NCBI GenBank assembly: GCA_050084985.1
Contig: JBITNC010000001.1
Span: forward strand, 100,192,001 to 100,256,000
Length of the DNA stretch: 64,000 nucleotides
Direction: 5' to 3'
From: Nageia nagi
Lineage: Eukaryota; Pinophyta
This document shows positions 62,201 through 64,000 of the stretch, piece after piece. Made by a program: the position numbers and the translations under genes. How positions within the stretch are numbered: position 1 is the first letter of the stretch; each line of letters opens with the position of its first letter. The notes beneath the pieces were generated by a model, which saw only the letters and a program-made list of their open reading frames with translations, was not told the DNA's origin and did not search any database.

Positions 62201-63423
62201 GAAAAATATATTACTTCCATTGTCAAATTAAGATTATAGTTTTTTTAGTCCACGGGGTTTGACCCATCGGTGGTGACATCCAGAGCATGAAAACCCAGGT
62301 TCAAGTTTTGGGGACTCATAGTTGTGTGTCGAGCCAGTGCTAGTTGTGTGCCAAGCCAGCGTTATTGATTATGTTAAAAAAGATTTAACCTGGTACAATT
62401 GAAGGTTATAAAGACAGCAAAGAGCAAGACTGAAATGTGTTGTAAATAAGTCGTAATGACTTACTGATTTCTCTTGTATAATAAAAAAAAATTATAATTG
62501 TCTTATTCTGACATACTGAAAAATTTGCTTGCTTATCATACTCTATCTTGAACTACTTAGCTTATTTATTTTGGCATATTTAAATGTGCAATTTTCCTTT
62601 AAAATTCCAATACTTACAAATATACTTAAGAAATATTCATCCAGTTTACTCGAAAAGCAGAAAGAATTACAAAACCCAATAAACCTTAGTTTGTTGTACC
62701 CAAATAGACAATGTCACAAATGTTCTTGAGCTGACTAAGCTAATTTGTCCAAAACACCTAAATGCGCCCTATAATAAGTTAAAGAAGCTAAATCCACTTC
62801 AATTAAACATTACCCAGAGGATTGCTTAGTAGAAAGCACTAAGATAACTCAAGCACGCAACGCTGTAAGCACAATATGTTCAAAAGTAACACTAAAGTAA
62901 AGCATCTCTGTAATTCCGTCATATGAACCCTAGCAAAAGTAAAGTAGATACACATTCGGAGTCCAAGCATGTTTTGATGTTCTGACCCTAGAAAAGTGTC
63001 TAATAACCAAAATACGAGACCTAACGGTGTAAATTCCATAGAAGCATGTCGGCAATGTTTTCGTCTATATCCCGAGAACTGTGTATGTCTTCAAATACTA
63101 TATAGTTTACATGTCAAACGAAAATGTAAAAAATAAACTGAAAACAAAGATATATACCGCGATGTGCTTCTCGATGAGCCGCTTCTCGAAGAGCAGCCCC
63201 GAACGCCTTGAAACCACCGGCTCTTCCGGCGTAACGCCGGAAACTGCAAAAAGTAAACCAAAATTTCCCTTGTAAATCACAACAGAACTCTAACAGACAC
63301 AAAAATGGCGGAAAAACCCTAAACGTTTTGGATTTGCTATAAGTTCATTTTTCTCTGAAGATTTGAGAGAAAAAAACTAGCGAACTAGAGAATGTCGAGA
63401 TTTTACTTACTTGCGCAAAACAT
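18887..63423 (-). CDS. PRP19: PRP19 / MAC3-type pre-mRNA-processing factor 19, U-box E3 ubiquitin ligase (whole gene span)
   Basis: Core subunit of the spliceosomal NineTeen complex (MOS4-associated complex in plants), acting in the nucleus in spliceosome activation as an E3 ligase. Eighteen coding exons join in phase to 523 aa, the length I recall for Arabidopsis MAC3A. Order: U-box (about residues 1-70, [11 protein letters not shown]), coiled coil (about 75-140, [17 protein letters not shown]), a Lys-rich linker (QRKKRQ), then a WD40 propeller (about 215-520) with blades ending in TVRIW, VRIWDV and VKLWDL. Exons: 63411-63423, 63158-63243, 61047-61118, 60838-60900, 43362-43448, 35742-35889, 35491-35615, 35228-35344, 34433-34528, 34178-34237, 33729-33803, 32522-32626, 32204-32320, 31994-32071, 19625-19721, 19400-19451, 19171-19241, 18887-18996. 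All introns are GT-AG. No stop or frameshift was found, so it looks functional despite transposons in three introns. Confidence 0.96.
19171..19241 (-). CDS. PRP19: PRP19 coding exon 17 (WD40)
   Basis: Acceptor TCTATTCAG, donor GTCTCC. Encodes residues 464-487 ([20 protein letters not shown], then LSGT). Confidence 0.94.
19400..19451 (-). CDS. PRP19: PRP19 coding exon 16 (WD40)
   Basis: Acceptor TTTTCTGCAG, donor GTTTGA. Encodes residues 447-463 plus two bases ([17 protein letters not shown]). Confidence 0.95.
19625..19721 (-). CDS. PRP19: PRP19 coding exon 15 (WD40)
   Basis: Acceptor GCTTTGCAG, donor GTTTAT. Encodes residues 415-446 plus one base ([20 protein letters not shown] ...). Confidence 0.95.
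20837..20848. repeat. target site duplication of SINE 1, left copy
   Basis: TTCCTGCATAAT. The same 12 bases occur at 21088-21099 after the SINE tail. Confidence 0.88.
20849..21087 (+). mobile_element. SINE 1, tRNA-derived short interspersed element
   Basis: The head resembles a tRNA promoter: box-A-like TTAACGCATTGGTAAAATGC and box-B-like GGTTCCCAGTTTGAATCTC. A tRNA-unrelated body and a tail of TA repeats (about 21054-21086) follow. A perfect 12-base target duplication flanks it, as expected from LINE-driven insertion. It is non-coding. Confidence 0.85.
21411..22040. repeat. duplicated intron block, left copy
   Basis: Matches 31343-31735 in the same orientation. Shared phrases include ATCCCACATGT, GGGATGAGAAGAA, TGTGGCCACA, ACTGTTAGATTTA-like and TTTCCAAGGGTT. 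The copies differ by substitutions and indels. They lie on either side of Copia C. Confidence 0.7.
24067..24071. repeat. target site duplication TGTTC, left of Copia C
   Basis: TGTTC occurs again at 30680-30684. Confidence 0.9.
24072..24320 (-). repeat. 3' LTR of Copia C
   Basis: 249 bases, TGTTAAAAACC...TTCCTGCA on the minus strand. A CTATATATTG motif near 24125-24135 could serve as a TATA box. Confidence 0.95.
24321..24330 (-). other. polypurine tract of Copia C
   Basis: AAGGGGGGAA on the minus strand abuts the 3' LTR and overlaps the TAA stop of the reverse transcriptase frame by its first bases. Confidence 0.9.
24329..26380 (-). CDS. Copia C pol part 2: reverse transcriptase and RNase H
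   Basis: The frame is 683 codons, but only from about 26190 downward does it read Copia protein; the first 60 or so residues are out-of-frame sequence. The reverse transcriptase starts around NGTWKLVDP. It keeps the YVDD catalytic motif (25271-25282) and ends in RNase H with YSDSDFDGD and TTEAEY. It copies the RNA genome into DNA in cytoplasmic particles. A frame change near 26180-26200 and a TAG at 26322-26324 separate it from the upstream frame, so a normal fused polyprotein cannot be made without recoding. Confidence 0.9.
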   Translation of the reverse strand: MQETLSLLNFSKVTILLSGRLIILISLPMESIILKKIMKFQILRGEFLYWIQIWNFYHLFKKNKHRVPPLLGSSISSVPVSEHQLDDVIQGIDRLSLDGSEAPSQLSDQPESSKRIPIWAQKTLESVHLDEIGKTGTRSSYQTRQESGAVEDSVSGDVLSFDMELNCSADFEPTSFKEAISHDAWKEAMKKEYDALIKNGTWKLVDPQYGIRPIGCKWVYKNKYKSDGSLDKNKSRLVAKGFAQREGIDYDETFAPTAKWATIRTLLTMAAQHKWKVHQMDVKIAFLNGDLKENVYMTQPEGFAVKGQEHKVCKLIKSLYGLKQAPRAWYEKLTEYLLKLKFKHYNLDDATLFVKKFGNTVVYLVVYVDDLLIIGNNERYIASVKQELKKGFEMTDMGLLHYFLGVEVNQTRSYIFISQKKYIGELLNKFSMEDCNPLSTPMEQNLKLKSVEGNQFEDATKFRQLIGSLIYLTTTRPDISFVVGILSRFMHTPCEGHWVAAKRVLRYLKGTQDYGLKYSKVRDFKLVGYSDSDFDGDKENGVSTSGYLMSLGSAPISWRSRKQTVPADSTTEAEYVAAAEATKEIVWLRKILEDLQEKQVLPTPLLIDNTSAIKLAKNPKFHDRTKHINTKYHLIRHHVEAKTIWLKHCSTEEQIAYIFTKALGREKFEKFRSMLGLTNTPSD
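26322..28550 (-). CDS. Copia C gag, protease and integrase
   Basis: 742 aa. Gag occupies residues 1 to about 290, with an RGG-like basic patch (about 219-240) and a CCHC zinc knuckle at C248, C251, H256, C261. The protease active site is DTG at 314-316. Integrase has its zinc site at H451, H455, C483, C486 and catalytic D513, D576, E612. The frame ends at a TAG (26322) a little after integrase, where similarity to Copia polyprotein would be expected to continue. All listed catalytic residues are present. The ATG at 28550 lies 119 bases after the accessory ORF. Confidence 0.93.
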   Translation of the reverse strand: MHSLVSIIGVVLTGQNNWSEWYRKIKNTLIFNDFWEGICDGKTKPIKPTDDKELVVWNMKNCKAYALIAASISEEVNRHITSIDDAWSALEKLKELYDSHSALELIQLQLKLFNLQLQNNDPIALISEISAIMYDIEATGVEIDISLAALIKALYSTYSTYLESLQASGQLATITFKTLSEKIAEREKAFGKKTNDASDIVYNAQLEKNDASYADSSNRGRGRKNFKGRGGRNQGGRGDKREKSNLYCTRCDRKGHEAATCRIPWEKIVEKKEQQGDQSKNSAPAHFVTAECNIGLSDLMNTSYASWEDAWLLDTGATCHMTFRRDFFEELNEDIDGAVYFADRSKLKPSGIGSIRLKLPGFPDFVLPNVLYLPELRRNLLSLVLVRQQGHTIHMFDGKVEIRQSPDNKVVMLGVEDGKLLKLTGASVRSKEFAFLTHQEKGTLPSSLLWHARFGHLNFDDLRLLKKRGFSGLPTIPRNIAPCEACILGKHHKQPFINSRWRASRKLELVHFDLCGPFSVPSTAGNRYIMTFIDDYSRMSWVYFLKHKSEAFSKFKDFHVSIENEAHTRIGILRSDNGGEYTSNDFKSYLHQHGIKHQTIVPYNPQQNGVAERLNRTLLNMARAMIFFKNVKIMFWGDAVQCAVYLRNRSPSHALKDKTPFEMWFGRIPSVRHLRIFGSTCYVLIPKEQRSKLEARSRKCIFLGYSDTTKGYKLYDEVNKKFLFARDVIFIEFFKSDNTVER
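28670..29203 (-). CDS. accessory acidic ORF upstream of gag in Copia C
   Basis: 177 aa in the leader, same strand as gag. It is strongly acidic (rich in Asp, Glu, Pro) and shows no retroviral domain. Residues around the middle read [11 protein letters not shown], which fits a SUMO-interacting motif: a hydrophobic core followed by acidic residues and phosphorylatable Ser. The flanking phrases EYTPAPQP and EYTPAVAP form a small internal repeat. No signal peptide or membrane segment is seen. I do not recognise the family. It could be a real extra protein of this Copia family or a chance open frame. Confidence 0.5.
   Translation of the reverse strand: MAMIRSTGCHAILMNILENENPENFDEEVRVYGIDTVLQDLKNTVIQYQQIIPPDVHYDGDLEDNEYFDSAPFPSEEFEPEEFAENSVEEYTPAPQPPEIIIISDSDEYTPAVAPVDQSSNLNIPASELVSGFWVSSAAPVEERERDNFDLDYIHPPMFVEQHIRECIDRMWIDLDL
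29204..30410 (-). other. G/C-rich structured leader of Copia C
   Basis: Unlike the AT-rich surroundings, this stretch is dense in CACG/ACGT words, including CACGTG near 29731. At about 29755-29815 a phrase of 16-18 bases (GAACCACACGAGAAAAC-like) repeats four times. ACGT cores are bZIP/bHLH-type binding words in plants; a regulatory role here is inference. Confidence 0.5.
30411..30430 (-). other. primer binding site of Copia C
   Basis: On the minus strand TTGGTATCAGAGCAAGG directly follows the 5' LTR, complementary to initiator tRNA-Met. Confidence 0.9.
30431..30679 (-). repeat. 5' LTR of Copia C
   Basis: 249 bases, same ends as the 3' LTR, two differences. Target duplication TGTTC follows at 30680-30684. 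Confidence 0.95.
31343..31735. repeat. duplicated intron block, right copy
   Basis: Shorter partner of 21411-22040, in the same orientation. Probably either an old local duplication or remnants of an unrecognised repeat family. Confidence 0.65.
31994..32071 (-). CDS. PRP19: PRP19 coding exon 14 (WD40)
   Basis: Acceptor TTTGTGCAG, donor GTATGT. Encodes residues 389-414 ([18 protein letters not shown], then SENGYFLA). It is followed by the 12.3 kb intron that holds Copia C. Confidence 0.95.
32204..32320 (-). CDS. PRP19: PRP19 coding exon 13 (WD40)
   Basis: Acceptor GTGTACAG, donor GTATAT. Encodes residues 350-388 ([14 protein letters not shown] ... VRIWDVKTQ). Confidence 0.95.
32522..32626 (-). 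CDS. PRP19: PRP19 coding exon 12 (WD40)
   Basis: Acceptor TGATCATCAG, donor GTATTT. Encodes residues 315-349 ([20 protein letters not shown], then [10 protein letters not shown]). Confidence 0.95.
33729..33803 (-). CDS. PRP19: PRP19 coding exon 11 (WD40)
   Basis: Acceptor TGTTACAG, donor GTGTAC. Encodes residues 290-314 ([13 protein letters not shown] ... KDHTAE). Confidence 0.95.
34178..34237 (-). CDS. PRP19: PRP19 coding exon 10 (WD40)
   Basis: Acceptor ATATCCAG, donor GTTAGT. Encodes residues 270-289 ([20 protein letters not shown]). Confidence 0.95.
34433..34528 (-). CDS. PRP19: PRP19 coding exon 9 (WD40)
   Basis: Acceptor GTGTCCAG, donor GTTTGT. Encodes residues 238-269 ([16 protein letters not shown] ... 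LSGHNKR). Confidence 0.95.
35228..35344 (-). CDS. PRP19: PRP19 coding exon 8
   Basis: Acceptor CCATGCAG, donor GTATGC. Encodes residues 199-237, with [17 protein letters not shown] leading into the first WD40 blade. Confidence 0.95.
35491..35615 (-). CDS. PRP19: PRP19 coding exon 7
   Basis: Encodes residues 157-198, including [13 protein letters not shown] and QRKKRQ, the conserved linker before the WD40 region. Donor GTTTATTG. Confidence 0.93.
35616..35741 (-). other. 126-base in-frame stop-free intron of PRP19 (exitron candidate)
   Basis: It starts GTCTGTTAG and ends TTATTTACAG on the minus strand. It is exactly 42 codons long without a stop, so the flanking exons read through it in frame. 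Its translation ([14 protein letters not shown]) looks like intron sequence, and removing it gives the family length of 523 aa. Retention would give 565 aa. Confidence 0.75.
35742..35889 (-). CDS. PRP19: PRP19 coding exon 6
   Basis: Acceptor TTCAACCACAG. Encodes residues 108-156 starting [18 protein letters not shown], the strongly conserved end of the coiled coil. It ends AAGCAAG before the weak donor GTCTGT of the 126-base in-frame intron. Confidence 0.9.
36480..36850. repeat. AT-rich degenerate repeat
   Basis: Variants of TTAGATTTTATAATTTT recur at irregular spacing of 25-60 bases. Confidence 0.45.
37900..38600 (+). mobile_element. fragment of A/B-type Copia leader
   Basis: The run of TTGTTAGTTGCAAATTTTTT, ATAGCAATAATG and TTATAGCTTAAATTTGCAA words matches the order found in the leader of element B (about 45230-45400). 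A C-rich patch at 38510-38580 resembles the patch in the leader of A (4360-4560). No LTR or coding part accompanies it. A TTA trinucleotide run lies at about 38267-38290. Confidence 0.55.
38850..40435 (-). mobile_element. Ty3/gypsy gag-protease remnant
   Basis: On the minus strand a gag N-terminus starts near 40433 ([19 protein letters not shown]), with a Lys/Glu-rich helix. Near 39560-39610 a knuckle-like [14 protein letters not shown] is followed by [13 protein letters not shown], as in gypsy gag, but the knuckle His is replaced by Tyr. A retropepsin-like [10 protein letters not shown] follows near 39265-39320. Stops and shifts are frequent. I see no reverse transcriptase, integrase or LTRs, so this is a truncated, dead copy. 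Confidence 0.6.
41080..41510. repeat. degenerate short-period repeat in intron 5
   Basis: On the minus strand phrases like CAGGTTTGGAAAATGCTTCC and CAGGTTTGAGAAATGCTTGT recur at roughly 60-base spacing. No function is evident. Confidence 0.4.
42219..42605 (-). pseudogene. unidentified coding-like fragment in PRP19 intron 5
   Basis: An open stretch of about 129 codons without an ATG start runs between an upstream in-frame TAG and a TGA. Its composition looks like real protein (for example [15 protein letters not shown], then [18 protein letters not shown] and [12 protein letters not shown]). No splice-compatible partner was found nearby. It may be an exon of a captured gene or a retrocopy fragment. 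I do not recognise the family. Confidence 0.4.
43362..43448 (-). CDS. PRP19: PRP19 coding exon 5 (coiled coil)
   Basis: Acceptor TGATTTTAG, donor GTACAT. Encodes residues 79-107 ([16 protein letters not shown] ...), the helical region through which Prp19 tetramerises. The exon is isolated between introns of 17.4 and 7.5 kb. Confidence 0.95.
44055..44509 (+). pseudogene. LINE copy 2: ORF1 end and ORF2 start
   Basis: [18 protein letters not shown] and [19 protein letters not shown] align with LINE copy 1. A stop replaces a Trp codon after ARRDNK. An endonuclease start ([11 protein letters not shown]) follows near 44390. Confidence 0.7.
44505..44509. repeat. target site duplication TTGGA, left of Copia B
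   Basis: TTGGA is repeated at 52494-52498, and LINE sequence resumes directly after it. Confidence 0.9.
44510..44969 (+). repeat. 5' LTR of Copia B
   Basis: TGTTAGAATT...CTTCA. TATA box TATAAAAAAA at 44691-44700. Confidence 0.92.
44972..44983 (+). other. primer binding site of Copia B
   Basis: TGGTATCAGAGC, a perfect initiator tRNA-Met complement, three bases after the LTR. Confidence 0.92.
45479..45672. repeat. array of seven RY-like (CATGCATG) repeats
   Basis: Seven copies of TTACATGCATGCATTTTTT-like units at 20-40 base spacing; five keep a perfect palindromic CATGCATG. CATGCA is the RY element bound by B3-domain seed regulators (ABI3/FUS3/LEC2). Its use here is inference. Confidence 0.8.
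45709..45887. repeat. 92-base tandem duplication with TA run
   Basis: Each unit has a TA run followed by TTAAAAAATAG, TATGAACTAAAGG or CATGAACTAAAGG, and TTGAGTCTTTATTTGCTAA. The units are nearly identical, so the duplication is younger than the LTR divergence suggests. Confidence 0.8.
47159..51013 (+). pseudogene. Copia B gag-pol, broken
   Basis: Gag starts at ATG 47159 ([11 protein letters not shown]), with stops before 47677. The open piece 47677-49266 holds an intact CCHC knuckle ([14 protein letters not shown]), a protease motif changed to DSR, and an integrase with HHCC and core residues. The reverse transcriptase is broken but keeps YVDD at 50056-50067. RNase H ends at 51013 (VKLPSKRE). 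At least one deletion in the reverse transcriptase fingers (about 49620-49650) and several stops prevent expression. Confidence 0.9.
51014..52021 (+). other. 3' region of Copia B with decayed second RNase H end
   Basis: Near 51165-51330 the sequence again reads like the end of RNase H ([12 protein letters not shown] ... and GAAGTTGCCCTCAAGGGGGAG), although the main RNase H already ended at 51013. Then come degenerate GTGAGGAACTC repeats as in A, and the polypurine tract before 52022. Confidence 0.6.
52022..52493 (+). repeat. 3' LTR of Copia B
   Basis: 472 bases, TGTTAGAATT...CTTCA, with an extra GTAATATTGT-like segment relative to the 5' LTR. TTGGA target duplication at 52494-52498. Confidence 0.92.
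52494..55952 (+). pseudogene. LINE copy 2 ORF2: endonuclease, reverse transcriptase, zinc knuckle
   Basis: The endonuclease remnant starts at about 52500 ([20 protein letters not shown]). The reverse transcriptase has FVDD near 54410 in place of FADD. The zinc motif [18 protein letters not shown] is at about 55411-55464. Frames are broken many times, and the 3' tail ends near 55952. Confidence 0.8.
55953..56500. repeat. direct repeat in intron 4, left copy (interrupted by LINE 2)
   Basis: Aligns with 56604-57150. Its first part (the ATATTTTATATACACAATGA segment, about 44022-44054) lies upstream of LINE 2, so the LINE split this copy. Confidence 0.8.
56504..56600. repeat. three short repeats between the direct repeats
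   Basis: ACATACATAATGAAATAGG or TATTTTATATACATAATGAA occurs three times about 40-50 bases apart. Confidence 0.6.
56604..57150. repeat. direct repeat in intron 4, right copy with intact LINE target
   Basis: Begins TTCAAGATGAAGAATTAACT and ends CTTCCGGGCAA like the left copy. Together with 56567-56603 it shows the uninterrupted sequence into which LINE 2 inserted. A third partial piece lies near 57280-57330. Confidence 0.8.
57961..58253 (-). repeat. 3' LTR of element E, internally deleted
   Basis: Aligns with both ends of the right LTR but lacks about 200 internal bases, including the TATA box. Confidence 0.85.
58254..58264 (-). other. polypurine tract of element E
   Basis: TTAAGGGGGGA on the minus strand, directly beside the LTR start TGTTGGAATA. 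Confidence 0.85.
58931..59168. repeat. 117-base tandem duplication inside element E
   Basis: Two units share CCTTCTCCCATGAAAATGCT, CAAGCTCTTTGTTGATGTAC and TACTGATTATAGGCTT at a period of 117. Confidence 0.85.
59977..59988 (-). other. primer binding site of element E
   Basis: TGGTATCAGAGC on the minus strand, immediately after the 5' LTR. Confidence 0.88.
59989..60502 (-). repeat. 5' LTR of element E
   Basis: 514 bases, TGTTGGAATA...TCTATCA on the minus strand. CTATAAATA at about 60311-60319 is a probable TATA box. Confidence 0.87.
60838..60900 (-). CDS. PRP19: PRP19 coding exon 4
   Basis: Acceptor ATATTTGCAG, donor GTAGGT. Encodes residues 58-78 ([20 protein letters not shown]), linking the U-box to the coiled coil. 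The next intron is 17.4 kb. Confidence 0.94.
61047..61118 (-). CDS. PRP19: PRP19 coding exon 3 (U-box, second half)
   Basis: Acceptor CATTTTTTAG, donor GTATGT. Encodes residues 34-57, with the CPITGES core and DLVPIK of the U-box. Confidence 0.94.
61119..63157 (-). other. PRP19 intron 2
   Basis: 2.0 kb, donor GTATAT, acceptor TTTTAG, containing SINE 2. Otherwise AT-rich with no recognised gene. Confidence 0.85.
62245..62495 (+). mobile_element. SINE 2, tRNA-derived
   Basis: Box-A-like GACCCATCGGTGGTGACATC and box-B-like AGGTTCAAGTTTTGG lie about 35 bases apart, followed by a body and an A-rich tail (AATAAAAAAAAATT). Its head differs from SINE 1, so it is another family. No clear target duplication was found. 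Confidence 0.65.
63158..63243 (-). CDS. PRP19: PRP19 coding exon 2 (U-box, first half)
   Basis: Acceptor TTTTTGCAG, donor GTATATATC. Encodes residues 5-33, including [14 protein letters not shown]. The exon is strikingly G/C-rich compared with its surroundings. Confidence 0.93.
63411..63423 (-). CDS. PRP19: PRP19 coding exon 1
   Basis: Thirteen coding bases encode MFCA plus one base. The donor is GTAAGTAAAA. This ATG is chosen because exon 2 continues as [12 protein letters not shown], the conserved U-box N-terminus (Arabidopsis begins MNCAISGEVPEEP). Confidence 0.9.
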
Positions 63424-63600
63424 TGCGAGAGATTTACTTCAGCTTCGACTTCTGTAAATCACTAATGTGCTTTCTTCTTCTGATCTTTCCTGAGCGTTCG
63501 CCGAACTGTCGAGGCCTTTAGCGGGACTGTGTGGAAGCCCTCTGTTATTAGAGGGAGGCTCGGTAATATTTTGAAGGAAGACTTTATTGTTTCTTTTTTT
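63424..63600 (-). promoter_or_regulatory. PRP19 5' untranslated region and proximal promoter
   Basis: Upstream of the ATG is a purine-rich leader (GATCAGAAGAAGAAAGC) and then a more G/C-rich stretch to about 63560. No clear TATA box was found. The start of transcription cannot be fixed. Confidence 0.4.
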
Positions 63601-64000
63601 TTTTTTTAAATAGATGTCACCACACAACTTGGGTGGTCTACTCTTTCATGTTGCAGCCAAATTGTTCAACATATCATTTTTTTTGTTTTGAATTTGTATT
63701 TTAATTTTTAGAGCTTTCTAAAATATTCATACGGTTTAAAACTTTGGATTCTAAAGTTTCTAATAAATTATCATTTAATCAATTGATTGATTCTTTTATT
63801 TTATGCATATGATATAATAATTTATTTTTTCAATTTATTTTACATATTTTAAATAGATGATGAATTGATTAATTTTTTTATCTGCATTTTAACAATGAGA
63901 ATTTTAAATCTTTTTTAATATAATTTGATTTTATATAAGAATCATGCTATAAACTATTATCTACATAAAGTTATTTACCTTTAGTTTCATAAACTTCCTT
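63601..64000. other. AT-rich upstream flank of PRP19
   Basis: I see no gene or repeat structure here beyond AT-rich sequence. Confidence 0.5.

Overview
The window is nuclear DNA of a seed plant. Very long, transposon-filled introns inside one conserved housekeeping gene and layers of decayed LTR retrotransposons suggest a gymnosperm-type genome, but the species is an inference. I see no bacterial features, CRISPR arrays, rRNA genes or intact tRNA genes.

The one host gene I can support is PRP19 (MAC3/PUB59-60 type), the U-box E3 ubiquitin ligase of the spliceosome NineTeen/MOS4-associated complex. It is on the minus strand, with its ATG at 63423 and its stop codon at 18887-18889. I could place 18 coding exons, all with GT-AG introns and matching phases, giving 523 aa. 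About 44.5 kb of DNA carries about 1.6 kb of coding sequence. Intron 4 (17.4 kb), the intron after exon 5 (7.5 kb) and the intron after exon 13 (12.3 kb) hold most of the transposons. A 126-base stretch at 35616-35741 is an in-frame, stop-free intron (exitron-like).

Layout. 1-1150: end of a truncated LTR element. 1245-1836: 24-base minisatellite. 1838-15232: minus-strand LINE split by an 8.8 kb Copia element (A, 3331-12141, target duplication CAATA). 15233-15486: exon-like fragment of CSTF77, a polyadenylation factor, abutting the 5' end of that LINE. 16-18.9 kb: repeats and the PRP19 3' flank. 18.9-63.4 kb: PRP19. Its introns contain a SINE with a 12-base target duplication (20849-21087); a young Copia element C (24072-30679, LTRs differing at two bases, target duplication TGTTC) with an extra acidic ORF ahead of gag; fragments of Copia leader and Ty3/gypsy (38-40.5 kb); a second LINE of the same family (44055-55952) split by Copia B (44510-52493, target duplication TTGGA); a 0.55 kb direct repeat that preserves the LINE's empty target site; a non-autonomous LTR element E (57961-60502); and a second SINE (62245-62495).

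The transposons are nested: both LINE copies were hit later by the same Copia family at different points. Element C is the newest arrival. Coordinates of splice sites, LTR ends and target duplications were read directly from the sequence. Family names rest on motifs and are given without any database search.
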